Below, in pieces: positions 28,478 through 38,782 of a stretch of 64,000 nucleotides of DNA. The stretch comes from Prochlorococcus marinus XMU1406. Lineage in GTDB: Bacteria; Cyanobacteriota; Cyanobacteriia; PCC-6307; Cyanobiaceae. The stretch is from assembly GCF_017696055.1 (NCBI RefSeq), contig NZ_JAAORG010000001.1, positions 558,001 to 622,000 of the forward strand. The letters run 5' to 3'. Numbering within the stretch: the first letter of the stretch is position 1; each line of letters starts with the position of its first letter. A program made the translations under genes and the position numbers. A model generated the notes under the pieces. It was given only the letters and a program-made list of their open reading frames with translations. It was not told the origin of the DNA and did not search any database.

Positions 28478-28930
28478 TTGTCAATATCCTCGCAATACAA
28501 TGTCTTTACATCTCCTCTTGGTGATGGTTTGCATAAAGATGGGAAGAGGTTAACTCCTCAGAGGCTAAAGGTTCTTAATTTATTTGAAAATATTGGCTCT
28601 GGAAAGCATCTTAGTGCTGAAGAGGTTCATGAAAAGTTAGTTAAAACAAGCTCCAAAGTTTCACTAGCAACAATTTATAGAACTTTAAGACTTTTAGTAC
28701 AAATGGGTTTGCTTCATGAATTAGAACTCAGTGAGGGTGGACACAGATATGAATTGCTTAGTAACGACACACCGGACCATCATCATTTGATTTGTATTAG
28801 GTGTGGAAGAACAGAAGAATTTGAAAATGACGATGTTTTAGAGGCAGGCAAAGTTGCAGCAAAAGTTAATGGTTTTAAACTAATTGAATCATCTTTAAAT
28901 GTTAGAGCTATTTGCCCTAATTGCATTTAG
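28478..28930 (+). CDS. fur: Fur-family metal-responsive repressor
   Basis: A Fur-type regulator, 150 aa from the TTG at 28478 (SISSQYNVFTSPLG). Seen: winged-helix domain with RLTPQRLKVLNLF near residue 26 and SLATIYRTLRLLVQMGLLHEL near 62-82, the metal site region DTPDHHHLICIRCGRTEEFE near 99-118 and a terminal CPNC for structural zinc. The frame stays open further upstream (to 28322), but that extension would overlap the divergent hydrolase gene and does not look like Fur, so the shorter start is preferred. Iron is the likely ligand, but Zur or PerR cannot be excluded. Confidence 0.85.
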   Translation: MSISSQYNVFTSPLGDGLHKDGKRLTPQRLKVLNLFENIGSGKHLSAEEVHEKLVKTSSKVSLATIYRTLRLLVQMGLLHELELSEGGHRYELLSNDTPDHHHLICIRCGRTEEFENDDVLEAGKVAAKVNGFKLIESSLNVRAICPNCI

Positions 28931-28936
28931 CAGGTT

Positions 28937-29884
28937 TTAACTTAAAGTCCCTCCGCAGCTTGATCCTGCACCTGCAGTGCAAGCAAAACAATGTTCTTTT
29001 ACAGCTACCCCGTAGTCAAAAGTAAATGATTCATCCAATAGATCAAAAAGTAACTTTGGTCCTTTATTCTTTCGGAAATTTATCTGCTGGTTAAAGTCAC
29101 AATCATAAATTTCTCCTAGCCAATTAACGCTAATTGTCTTTTTACACATAAGATTTTCTAAATTTTTTTCATTAAAATTCTCTTTTAGTAATTTGTAATA
29201 AGTATTTAGTTTCCCTTCTCTTCTAAGAGATTCTTCATATCTATTTATTGGCATATTAGTTATTGTGTATAAATTATTAAAAACGATTTTGTATTTATCA
29301 AATAGTATTTTTTTATAATCCTTCTCCAATATTTCCTGAGAAGGAGGAAGAATTGGGCTTACAGGGTTGTAAACAAGATTTAATTCTAATCCATTCTTTT
29401 TCTTTCCATAGCCTAAATTATTAAGAATTTTTAAGGCATTAATACTTTTTTCATAAACCCCAAAACCCCTTTGAAATTCAACATTATTTTTTTCATAACA
29501 AGGTAGCGAAGCCGTAACTATCACTTTATTCTTTGCAAGAAATTGAGGAAGATCTTCATAACCTTCTTCAAAGAAAATTGTCAAATTGCACCTATCAATA
29601 ATACTAACTTGTTTTGTGCTCAAACTAGTTATTAGGTTTTTAAATTCTGGGTGAAGTTCTGGCGCACCACCTGTAATATCTAAAGTCTTGATTTTGTATT
29701 TTTCAATTATCTTTGGAATAAGAGATATCATTTCAGTGGACATCTTTTCAGTTCTCAGGGGACTCGAATTGACATGACAATGCTTACAAGCCTGATTGCA
29801 TTTATAACCTATGTTAATTTGCAATGTTTCTATAGATTCTTTATATATTGAGGGGAATTTTTCTTTCATAAATCTATTATTCAT
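28937..29884 (-). CDS. arsS: Radical SAM protein of the ArsS / Cys-rich type
   Basis: A 315-aa radical SAM enzyme. Cluster cysteines Cys29-x3-Cys33-x2-Cys36 lie in GYKCNQACKHCHV, followed by TGGAPELHPEF near 75. The second half carries LMCKKTISVNWLGEIYDCDFN and ends HCFACTAGAGSSCGG, the Cys-rich ending of the DUF3641 family. In other cyanobacteria members of this family (ArsS) add the deoxyadenosyl group to dimethylarsenite for arsenosugars; some relatives are selenoproteins. No ArsM methyltransferase or arsenic-resistance gene lies nearby in this window, so the arsenic role is from family only. Convergent with fur with a gap of 6 bp. Confidence 0.8.
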   Translation of the reverse strand: MNNRFMKEKFPSIYKESIETLQINIGYKCNQACKHCHVNSSPLRTEKMSTEMISLIPKIIEKYKIKTLDITGGAPELHPEFKNLITSLSTKQVSIIDRCNLTIFFEEGYEDLPQFLAKNKVIVTASLPCYEKNNVEFQRGFGVYEKSINALKILNNLGYGKKKNGLELNLVYNPVSPILPPSQEILEKDYKKILFDKYKIVFNNLYTITNMPINRYEESLRREGKLNTYYKLLKENFNEKNLENLMCKKTISVNWLGEIYDCDFNQQINFRKNKGPKLLFDLLDESFTFDYGVAVKEHCFACTAGAGSSCGGTLS

Positions 29885-29909
29885 AAATTGTCATTCGAAA
29901 AATAAAAAG

Positions 29910-31130
29910 TCAACTATTTTTTTTAAAGTTTGATCTTTTACTAGCAAGTTCAATAAACCAACTTATGTATTCTTTGGGACCATTTTTAAAAACCATGTCA
30001 AACTTTAAGTTGTCATAAACATCACTGATCCCTATCAAACCAGTTTTTTTTGTAGAGGGTCTTTCAACTTCGCCAGAACTACTATCTACAAAAATTATTT
30101 TATTATTAATCCCAAATTCATTACCTAATATTTGTATTAATTCTAGGAAAGACCTGTCACTTCCTCCTCTTAAATAACTTTTTTCATCATTATTTTTTTT
30201 TGATGTAACTGTGTCACCAACTCCTATAATCAAAGGCATATCTTCTTTTTGAATAGTTCTTTTGCATAAATCAATTTTTTCCGTGACAGAATTTGGAGAG
30301 TTTCTAAAATTAAAATTTCTTCCAAAAGGAGCTTTACCAGTTTTATCCGCAATAAATTTATTTAAAAGAAATAAAACTCCTGAATCTTTAACTGCTCCTT
30401 TAATAAGTAATTGTATATCTGTTGATCCGATATCATCTTGAGTAGAAAGTTTAATTGTTTCTCTACCATTCTTATTACCTAAATTTGGTGAAATATGAAG
30501 GAAGAATGAGTTTTTGAGTCCTTCGGATTCAGCTTTTAAGATGATTTCATTCATCATTTTTTCAAAACTAATTTGAATAAGCACTCTTTTATCAGAATCT
30601 TTGTGAACTAAATCAAATAGACTATTGAAATTAATCGTTGGCGAGAATCGTGTTTCACATATTGATTTTACTGCGTGAAAATTGATATCTTCTTGGCTAA
30701 GTTCAGGAAAAATATTCTTAACAATAAAATTAAATTTTGGTCTTATTAAACTAGGTACTTTAGATAAAAAATTTAGTTCTTTTTCTGAGACTCCTTCAAA
30801 ACTTATTTCACCTTTGTTGTCTTGATACTCTACTCCACAGGCTGCTAAACCTCTTAAATATAGTTCTTTGTTTTTAGGCTCAGTAGTGCTTTTTAAACTC
30901 CTTTCTATTATTCTGTTAACCCCTCTTGGACCTTCATGTTCCCCGCAAGTTAATACAAAGAATTCATCGGCAAATTCTTTTACTGCATAGATATATTTTG
31001 ATTCTAACTTTCTAGTCATTGGATCTTTAACTAAAGGGATACAAACCCCATCAATATCTTGAATAATTAAGATATTTTTAGAAGAAATTAATTTTTTTTG
31101 TGCCTTTAAATCACTTGCCTTATATTCCAT
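29910..31130 (-). CDS. stpA: Glucosylglycerol-3-phosphate phosphatase-like protein (StpA family)
   Basis: A HAD-type phosphatase of 406 aa. Near the N-terminus IIQDIDGVCIPLVKDPMTRKL (residues 22-42) carries the DxDG nucleophile motif and matches what I recall of StpA, which removes phosphate from glucosylglycerol-3-phosphate to give a compatible solute. Other segments: CGEHEGPRGVNRIIERSL near 62 and GVGDTVTSKKNNDEKSYLRGGSDRSFLELI near 303-332. No GgpS-type GT20 synthase is in the window, so it may work on another sugar phosphate. The gene lies 25 bp downstream of no other minus gene and reads toward arsS, with a 26-bp gap. Confidence 0.7.
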   Translation of the reverse strand: MEYKASDLKAQKKLISSKNILIIQDIDGVCIPLVKDPMTRKLESKYIYAVKEFADEFFVLTCGEHEGPRGVNRIIERSLKSTTEPKNKELYLRGLAACGVEYQDNKGEISFEGVSEKELNFLSKVPSLIRPKFNFIVKNIFPELSQEDINFHAVKSICETRFSPTINFNSLFDLVHKDSDKRVLIQISFEKMMNEIILKAESEGLKNSFFLHISPNLGNKNGRETIKLSTQDDIGSTDIQLLIKGAVKDSGVLFLLNKFIADKTGKAPFGRNFNFRNSPNSVTEKIDLCKRTIQKEDMPLIIGVGDTVTSKKNNDEKSYLRGGSDRSFLELIQILGNEFGINNKIIFVDSSSGEVERPSTKKTGLIGISDVYDNLKFDMVFKNGPKEYISWFIELASKRSNFKKNS

Positions 31131-31296
31131 ATTTATAATTATTTATCTTTTAATTTAATTTTCATTTTTAATAAAAATTATAAATTAAAAAATTCAATAT
31201 TTAAAATAAATAATTTGCTATGGTCAAGAATTGCTTTAATGTAGAAAAATATTGGTATGGGTAAGAAATTAAAAAAATTTACAAGAATTTCCAAAA

Positions 31297-32805
31297 ATGA
31301 AGAATAATTTCATAGAAAACATTAATGATAAAAAATATTTTTATTCATTGATTGAAGATATTGAGAATAGCAAAGTTGGATTTTACAGTGTTGGTTTATA
31401 TCCTGCTTCATTAGCATATAACTGTGCTATGCATGGAAATTCAAATAATATTCTCTTAGCTCCTAGGGAAGATAGAGATTTGTTAGGTGCTTTCTCAAAT
31501 GATGTTCTTTCTGATATGGATAATGAGACTATTGAAAAGATTAAGAGAATGGGACATTATTCATCAGAAGGAATAAGAAAGTCTTTTGATCTAAAAGATC
31601 TTCTCTTGGGATGCGAAATAGTTATTCTTGCTTCAAATAGTAATCACATACAAGATGATGTTAAACATGCTTTAGAACTCAGAAAAACTTTAAAAAGAGA
31701 AAATGTAGTTCTTGGCTGTCTAGTCGGTTCTTTTTGCATTGATAATAAAAGTAAAAACCCTTTTATTCTCTGTAAAAAATATCCAAATTTAGCTTTTTTT
31801 ACAGGATTTCATCGTCACGGAGCTTTAAGAAATCCTCATGATAGTTTTACTGCAAATTTCTGCCATCCTGATGCCTTAACTGCTTTAATAGGAGCTCGTA
31901 TTTTGAATCAATTGTCCCCGAAAATTCAAGTTTCTCCTGGAGTTCATAATATTGAATGTCAATATATAAAATCAATAAAAAACATCTCATCCATATTTGC
32001 AGGTTTTGTAAATAACTTTCATTCCGATAAGCCAGGAATGCTACCTACCATAAATACGATTTTGTTAACTCAATGTTTAGATCAGGCCGCGTCAGTATCA
32101 TTAAAAGTTAGAAAAGAAAATAAATTAGATAACAAATATCTTTCATTAAAAGAACTTGGTTATGGTGAAGAAGTAATTAGTGCAAAGGAATTAATTAATG
32201 ATAAATTTTGTGAAAAAGGAGATTATACTTTCTCTCAGTTAAATGCTGTTAAGGCTGATGTCTTAGGTAGCATGACTCTACCAACTGAAGGAAAACCAAC
32301 AAGGAATTTTCAGGCAGGGCAAGTTTTATCAGATATGCTTTTAAAACTCAAAAGATGTCCTAAAGATGTCTCAGAATTTTTAGATTGGTGTAATAAAAAC
32401 TCTCTTAGTCAAGGAGGTTTAGAAGGTCTAAAATCTTTAAAATTTTGGCCAGATATTTATAAACAATTCAAAATCAAAAATAATAATTGTTCAATGATTA
32501 ATATGATTTATTTATGCTTTAATGCTAATTCAGAAGAAAAAAAAGAAATTTATAAGGTTTTAATTAGTTCAGAAGAAATCACTAATTTTTGCCAAGAATC
32601 TGTGAAATCTGAATTATCTTTAGAACTAAATGAAAAGTTAAAAGGAGATTATCTTTTTAATGATATTGAAAACCTTTATAAAAAATTGTTTATTTACAAA
32701 GAGGGAAATGATCTTAAAAATAATGAATCTAGTAATCAAATTCTTAAAAAAAATCCAAGTTATATTAATGTATTGAAAATTATTAATAACTATTTTAATA
32801 ATTAA
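31297..32805 (+). CDS. Glycerol-3-phosphate dehydrogenase-like NAD(P)-binding protein
   Basis: A 502-aa protein. Residues 23-120 resemble the Rossmann domain of GpsA-type enzymes (SKVGFYSVGLYPASLAYNCAMHGNSN, then LAPREDRDLLGAFSND and LLGCEIVILASNSNHI). A helical segment KSIKNISSIFAGFVNN near 225 resembles the NxxA/G lysine helix of the catalytic domain. It is much longer than GpsA (~330 aa) and lacks a canonical GxGxxG, so it may be an unusual dehydrogenase or an inactive relative. It is divergent from the StpA-like gene with a 166-bp spacer. Making or sensing glycerol-3-phosphate would fit that neighbour, but this is inference. Confidence 0.55.
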   Translation: MKNNFIENINDKKYFYSLIEDIENSKVGFYSVGLYPASLAYNCAMHGNSNNILLAPREDRDLLGAFSNDVLSDMDNETIEKIKRMGHYSSEGIRKSFDLKDLLLGCEIVILASNSNHIQDDVKHALELRKTLKRENVVLGCLVGSFCIDNKSKNPFILCKKYPNLAFFTGFHRHGALRNPHDSFTANFCHPDALTALIGARILNQLSPKIQVSPGVHNIECQYIKSIKNISSIFAGFVNNFHSDKPGMLPTINTILLTQCLDQAASVSLKVRKENKLDNKYLSLKELGYGEEVISAKELINDKFCEKGDYTFSQLNAVKADVLGSMTLPTEGKPTRNFQAGQVLSDMLLKLKRCPKDVSEFLDWCNKNSLSQGGLEGLKSLKFWPDIYKQFKIKNNNCSMINMIYLCFNANSEEKKEIYKVLISSEEITNFCQESVKSELSLELNEKLKGDYLFNDIENLYKKLFIYKEGNDLKNNESSNQILKKNPSYINVLKIINNYFNN

Positions 32806-32898
32806 TTATTTGTTGAATTTACAAAAAAAACTATGTTTTTCATTTATTTACTAATCTTGATTGCAGGGTTAGAATTATTATGGTTTTAAAGGTTTTTT

Positions 32899-33558
32899 TT
32901 GAAAAAGGAATTATCACATCGTTCTTATGAACTGAAAGCTCTTGGTTGGAATCAAGAAGATTTAACAAGATACGAAGATTTATGGGACTATAGTCAAAGA
33001 TGGGGATTAATAAATTTAGAAAGAGAAGACAGACAGTTTTTAAAGAAAGCAGAAAAGTTACTCCCAAAGATCCAAAATAAAAAGATATCCGTTAAAAAAA
33101 CTATTGAAGAAAAATCATATTATTTATGGTTAAATTTTTACCTAGATGAAATCAATATTTTTAGTAAATCTAATATCCCTAAAAATAAACATGGTGTTTG
33201 GACAATCTTAATTGAAGAGGAAATAAAACTTCTTAAGGAATTACAACCAGTTATGGGTCTTCCAGATACTTTAAAAGCCAAAAATCTATTCGAAAATAGA
33301 AAAAATCTTATAAATAAAGCGTTTAGCGAATTTGATGCTCAAAACAACGATAAGGTTTTAAACTTTGATGAGGTTTTAAATAACTCTGAAAAAGATATTG
33401 GTAAGAATTGGAAATCAATTACCGAAAAAGATCCTGAGGCTAATAAAACTTTCCCAATAATTGAATCTGCAGATATTGAAAAACTCAGATCTGCGATAAA
33501 AGAGGATTTGAGTTTATATATGAAAGATAATTACCCCTCATTAAAAAAGGATTTATAA
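32899..33558 (+). CDS. Hypothetical protein with an EF-hand-like loop
   Basis: A 219-aa soluble protein with no family that I recognise. N-terminus is charged and helical (KKELSHRSYELKALGWNQEDLTRYEDLWDYSQRWGLINLEREDRQFLKKAEKLL), middle block YLWLNFYLDEINIF. At about 147-159, FDAQNNDKVLNFDE has acidic/polar residues at the 1, 3, 5 and 12 positions of a calcium-binding loop, but Gly at 6 is replaced and 12 is Asp. Starts 94 bp after the dehydrogenase-like gene; the TTG at 32899 is followed by KKELSH. The actual start may be at a different codon. No sign of export. Confidence 0.55.
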   Translation: MKKELSHRSYELKALGWNQEDLTRYEDLWDYSQRWGLINLEREDRQFLKKAEKLLPKIQNKKISVKKTIEEKSYYLWLNFYLDEINIFSKSNIPKNKHGVWTILIEEEIKLLKELQPVMGLPDTLKAKNLFENRKNLINKAFSEFDAQNNDKVLNFDEVLNNSEKDIGKNWKSITEKDPEANKTFPIIESADIEKLRSAIKEDLSLYMKDNYPSLKKDL

Positions 33559-33614
33559 ATATTTATCTTCTTTTTGTTTTTTTTTTGGACTTTTCTAAGT
33601 TAAATAGATAATAG

Positions 33615-34958
<1,344 letters not shown>

Positions 34959-34971
34959 GAAAGGAGATTTA

Positions 34972-35862
34972 TTGGCTTTAATAATTCCTAGTAATTATCA
35001 CAAGATTAGTGATGTTGAGAAAAATCATATATCTTGGATCGAACCAGAATTGGCAAAAAGACAGGATATACGTCCTCTCAGGATTGGTATTTTGAATATC
35101 ATGCCTCTTGGCAAGCAGTATGAATTTAACTTACTACATCCACTTGGTTTATCTCCTCTTCAAATTGAGCCAGTTTGGATAAAGCTTGAAACTCACTCTT
35201 ATAAAACATGGGATCTTAATCATCTAAATAATTTATACATAACTTGGGAAGAGGCAAATAATCCAGAACCGATAGATGGAATCATTATTACTGGAGCACC
35301 TATTGAGCACTTAGCCTTTGAGGATGTTAAGTATTGGGATGAATTTGTGAAAATTGTTAATGAAGCCAGAAATTCTTGTGCTAGTACTCTTGGATTATGT
35401 TGGGCAGGCTTTGCGCTGGCTTATTTGGCAGGGGTTGATAAGCAAGTTTTTGATAGGAAATTATTTGGGGTATTCCCTTTAAAAAGTCTTGTTCCTGGAC
35501 ACCCTTTGATGGGTACACAAGATGATGAATTTATATGTCCTCAAAGTAGATTTGCGGGATTACCAGATTTGGAAATGGAGAAGGCCCAAAAAGAAGGTAA
35601 ATTGAATTTGTTGGCTTATGGAGAAAACGTCGGGTATACAATATTTGAATCTAATGATCAAAAACAACTTATGCATTTAGGTCATCCTGAATATACGGTG
35701 CATAGAATTATTAGTGAAATTGAACGAGACAAAGAAAAGGGAGATGTTCCTCCTCCTAAAAATTTTGATCCAAATAGTTCAAAAACCGCTTGGAGATCTC
35801 ATAGGAATTTGCTTTTTCAGCAATGGCTTTGGTTTTGTTATCAACAAGTTAGTCTTAATTAA
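34972..35862 (+). CDS. metA: Homoserine O-acetyltransferase (MetA family)
   Basis: Acylates homoserine, the first committed step to methionine. The 296-aa protein has the catalytic Cys143 in LGLCWAGFALAY and FGVFPLKSL near 167. The residue at the position that separates acetyl from succinyl enzymes is Glu112 in TGAPIEHLAFEDV; in the family Glu here favours acetyl-CoA and Gly favours succinyl-CoA, so this MetA should be an acetyltransferase, which suits the upstream O-acetylhomoserine sulfhydrylase. Start is TTG at 34972, preceded by the purine-rich AAAGGAG, a good Shine-Dalgarno. Convergent with the SulP gene with a gap of 5 bp. Confidence 0.92.
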   Translation: MALIIPSNYHKISDVEKNHISWIEPELAKRQDIRPLRIGILNIMPLGKQYEFNLLHPLGLSPLQIEPVWIKLETHSYKTWDLNHLNNLYITWEEANNPEPIDGIIITGAPIEHLAFEDVKYWDEFVKIVNEARNSCASTLGLCWAGFALAYLAGVDKQVFDRKLFGVFPLKSLVPGHPLMGTQDDEFICPQSRFAGLPDLEMEKAQKEGKLNLLAYGENVGYTIFESNDQKQLMHLGHPEYTVHRIISEIERDKEKGDVPPPKNFDPNSSKTAWRSHRNLLFQQWLWFCYQQVSLN

Positions 35863-35867
35863 CTTTT

Positions 35868-37433
35868 TTAATGAGCGCTTTCCATACCACCTAGTCTTTC
35901 AAATAAGTTAAGACTTTCTTTATTTAATCCTACAATTTCAACTTTAGAACCACCATTCTGGAATTTTCTAATAATTTGCTCAAGAGCAACAACGCCACTT
36001 TGATCCCAAATATGAGCTAAAGACATATCAATTACAATATTTTCAGGATGTTCATGAATATCAAACCCTTGTAAAAAATAAATTTTACTTACAAAAAATA
36101 ATTGTCCTTTTACTTTGTAGGTAGTCAAATTATTTTCTTTAGCTCTTGAGACAGTTATAACTTTTGCGACTTTTCTGCTGAAAAGAATTGCAGCTAATGC
36201 AACTCCTGCAATAACTCCAAGTGCAAGATTATGAGGTTTTGTAAGCATTGTAACTGCAAAAGTCATAAGCATTACTGCAGTATCGCTTTTAGGTATCTTT
36301 CTAATATTTTTTAATCCATTTATATCTGCTGTACTTGTTGCGATCGTTATCATGATTGCTACTAAAGCAGCCATAGGGATTGCTCCAATCCAAGACTTCA
36401 AGAGGATAATCATAATTAATAGAGATATCCCTGAGGAGAGGGTTGATAATCTAGATTTACCACCATTTTCAGTATTCATAACAGATTGCCCAACTAAGGC
36501 ACATCCTGCCATTCCTCCAAATAAGGATGCCACAATATTTGCGATTCCCTGTCCTCTTGCCTCTTTATTTTTATTAGAACTTGTATCAGTTACATCGTCT
36601 AAAATATCTTGAGTTAAAAAGGTTTCCATTAAACCCACGAGAGATATTGCAAGTGAAGTCGGTAAAATTATCCCTAATGTTTCAAGACTAAAAGGTACTT
36701 TCCCATTTTCTATTGATCCAAAAGGAAGAGAAATACTTGGTAATCCATCAGGTAATTTACCCAAATCGCTAACTGTTGGGACATCTAGATTAAAGAATAT
36801 GCTTATAAGAGTAATTACTACAATTGCTATAAGTTGAGATGGGACTACTTTTGTGATTTTTGGAAGCCCATAGATAATTACTAATCCTAGGATTACAAGA
36901 ATCCAAACTACTGGAATTTGAGAGTTAATTGGATATTGACTTATAGTTTGTTCAACTAATCCTTTTGATTCTTTAATACCTATTCCTAACTGAGGTAGTT
37001 GTGCTTGAAATATTAAAAGTGCCAGTGCATTTACAAATCCACTTAATACCCCTGTTGGCACGAATCGCATTTGGTAGGCAAGTCTTAAATATCCCCAAAG
37101 AATTTGGAATATTCCAGTTAATATTCCAGCTGCAATAAGATATGGGACTCCTAATCCAGGAGCTTGTGATTCTCCGTAAGCAACAAGTCCAGTCATTAAA
37201 AGAGCTGTTGAACCTGTGGCTGAAGTGATCATCCCCCTTCTTCCTCCAACAATCGCAATTGTTATGGATAAGCAAAATGCACCAAAAAGGCCAACTTTAG
37301 GATCTACACCAGCTATACCTGAAAAAGCAATTGCTTCTGGGATCATTGCAAAAGCAACAACTAAGCCAGAGAGAATATTTGACTTTGGATCATCTAACCA
37401 ATTTTTAGATAAATATCTTGAGAAATTTGACAT
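35868..37433 (-). CDS. SulP-family anion transporter with STAS domain
   Basis: A 521-aa inner-membrane protein with ten or more hydrophobic segments in the first ~400 residues and a C-terminal STAS domain at about 430-515 (GFDIHEHPENIVIDMSLAHIWDQSGVVALEQIIRKF). The SulP core is seen in AGVDPKVGLFGAFCLSI, FGGMAGCALVGQSVMN near 312 and GATTxL-like repeats. SulP members carry sulfate or, in cyanobacteria, bicarbonate (BicA); the sequence does not decide between them here. The neighbouring methionine genes would suit sulfate, but the gene is convergent to them. Start ATG at 37433, divergent from none; the FAD oxidase gene ends 31 bp away. Confidence 0.85.
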   Translation of the reverse strand: MSNFSRYLSKNWLDDPKSNILSGLVVAFAMIPEAIAFSGIAGVDPKVGLFGAFCLSITIAIVGGRRGMITSATGSTALLMTGLVAYGESQAPGLGVPYLIAAGILTGIFQILWGYLRLAYQMRFVPTGVLSGFVNALALLIFQAQLPQLGIGIKESKGLVEQTISQYPINSQIPVVWILVILGLVIIYGLPKITKVVPSQLIAIVVITLISIFFNLDVPTVSDLGKLPDGLPSISLPFGSIENGKVPFSLETLGIILPTSLAISLVGLMETFLTQDILDDVTDTSSNKNKEARGQGIANIVASLFGGMAGCALVGQSVMNTENGGKSRLSTLSSGISLLIMIILLKSWIGAIPMAALVAIMITIATSTADINGLKNIRKIPKSDTAVMLMTFAVTMLTKPHNLALGVIAGVALAAILFSRKVAKVITVSRAKENNLTTYKVKGQLFFVSKIYFLQGFDIHEHPENIVIDMSLAHIWDQSGVVALEQIIRKFQNGGSKVEIVGLNKESLNLFERLGGMESAH

Positions 37434-37463
37434 TTTAAGTTTCTTTATAGTTAAGAAGTTACC

Positions 37464-38741
37464 TCATAAAGGAGGCAAAATACCTTGTGGGTCAAAAATA
37501 TTCTTTAAAGTTTTTAATTCATTCATTCTAGTTCCAAAGGCTAAAGTAACTTCTTCTTCATGAGAATTCAAATGATTATGCAATTGAGCTAAGTGAATAT
37601 TGGGATAAAACCTTTTTAGCTTGCTCCATGATTTATATATCCACTCTAGAGCTACTTCTTTTTCTTGAAGATCATTCTTTTTCCATGATGCATATATCCA
37701 TGGTTTCCAAGTACTTTTTCTATGAACAAAAAAGCTTGAGCCATTATTTAACTTTTTAGTTTTGCAACCTAATTGTTGAGAAGCAATATAACAGGAATTA
37801 TTAGGTTTATTATCCATTATTTCATTCAAACATTTTATTAAAATTGGGATATCATTTTTTAAATCTTCTCCAAGAAGACTAATTACCTCAGAATGGTTAT
37901 TTGCATTCAGCTCATATAAATTCAATTCCTTTGGAAAAAAATTAATTTTGTTAAAGTTCTCATAAAATTGTTTTTCTAGAGCAGGGAATTTATCTAGAAG
38001 CATTAAGTATTCTTCAGTTGTTTTATCCTCTAAATTATTTTTGAGTTCAGCAAAAATATATATATAAATTTTTTGGGCGTAAATCCATTGAAGACTAATA
38101 TTTTTTGGAAATTCCTCTGATAGTTTTATTATTTCTGAAAGTTCATTTGGATTTACAAATCCTTCAATAACCTTTATTGGATTAGATTGGATAGTCTTAA
38201 GTTCTATTTCGGTAATAATGGAGAAGAAGGGTGCTGCACCTTTAATTGCTTCCCAAATCAATTGTTCTTCTGGATTTATTTGATTTTTTTTTAAAGAGAT
38301 AAATGTGCCATTTCCTAAGAAACCTTTTATTGATTCAATATTATCAATGGCTAATCCGTAGGCTCTACTTAGCGGGCTTACTCCACCAGTAAGTATATAG
38401 CCTGCTCCAGGAAGTTTAGACAGTCCGATTGGAAAACTTCGATTATGTTTTTGTAAATGATTTACTAGATCCCCCATTATTACTCCACCTCCAATTGTTA
38501 CTAAATTGGTTTTTCTATCTAGGTGAATTTTGCTGTGATTTTTTCTTAGATCAAGAGTTGTAAAACCATTTTTTGCACAGCTAGAGGTTGTACCTCCACT
38601 ACATACGCAAAGGTGCTCGAATTTTTCATTAGAATAATTATCCTCATTAAATAAGGAGTCATCAACGTCATAAATTAATTTCTTTAATTTTGCATCCTTT
38701 GAGTTTATATTTGGAACTTCAAGCAAATTATTATTTTTCAC
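37464..38741 (-). CDS. FAD-linked oxidoreductase (PCMH-type FAD-binding domain)
   Basis: A 425-aa flavoprotein of the GlcD/BBE family. The FAD domain is seen in HLCVCSGGTTSSCAKNGFTTLDLRKN (44-69), VTIGGGVIMGDLVNHLQKHNRSFPIGLSKLPGAGYILTGGVSPLSRAYGLAIDN (84-137), which has the typical GG and GGGxG-like stretches. The C-terminal ~200 residues vary. The usual covalent His is not obvious in the expected RSGGH position (SGGTTSS is present). Substrate unknown; a glycolate or other hydroxy-acid oxidase is possible. The gene is divergent from cbiX, with a 41-bp gap when the shorter cbiX start is taken. Confidence 0.75.
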   Translation of the reverse strand: MKNNNLLEVPNINSKDAKLKKLIYDVDDSLFNEDNYSNEKFEHLCVCSGGTTSSCAKNGFTTLDLRKNHSKIHLDRKTNLVTIGGGVIMGDLVNHLQKHNRSFPIGLSKLPGAGYILTGGVSPLSRAYGLAIDNIESIKGFLGNGTFISLKKNQINPEEQLIWEAIKGAAPFFSIITEIELKTIQSNPIKVIEGFVNPNELSEIIKLSEEFPKNISLQWIYAQKIYIYIFAELKNNLEDKTTEEYLMLLDKFPALEKQFYENFNKINFFPKELNLYELNANNHSEVISLLGEDLKNDIPILIKCLNEIMDNKPNNSCYIASQQLGCKTKKLNNGSSFFVHRKSTWKPWIYASWKKNDLQEKEVALEWIYKSWSKLKRFYPNIHLAQLHNHLNSHEEEVTLAFGTRMNELKTLKNIFDPQGILPPL

Positions 38742-38782
38742 TACATGTTATTGTTCTTTACTATTATGGTATAAGTAACAAC

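Noticed and set aside
38690-38782. Longer N-terminus for CbiX
   Set aside because: It would overlap the divergent FAD oxidoreductase start; a TTG at 38783 or slightly later fits the chelatase domain.
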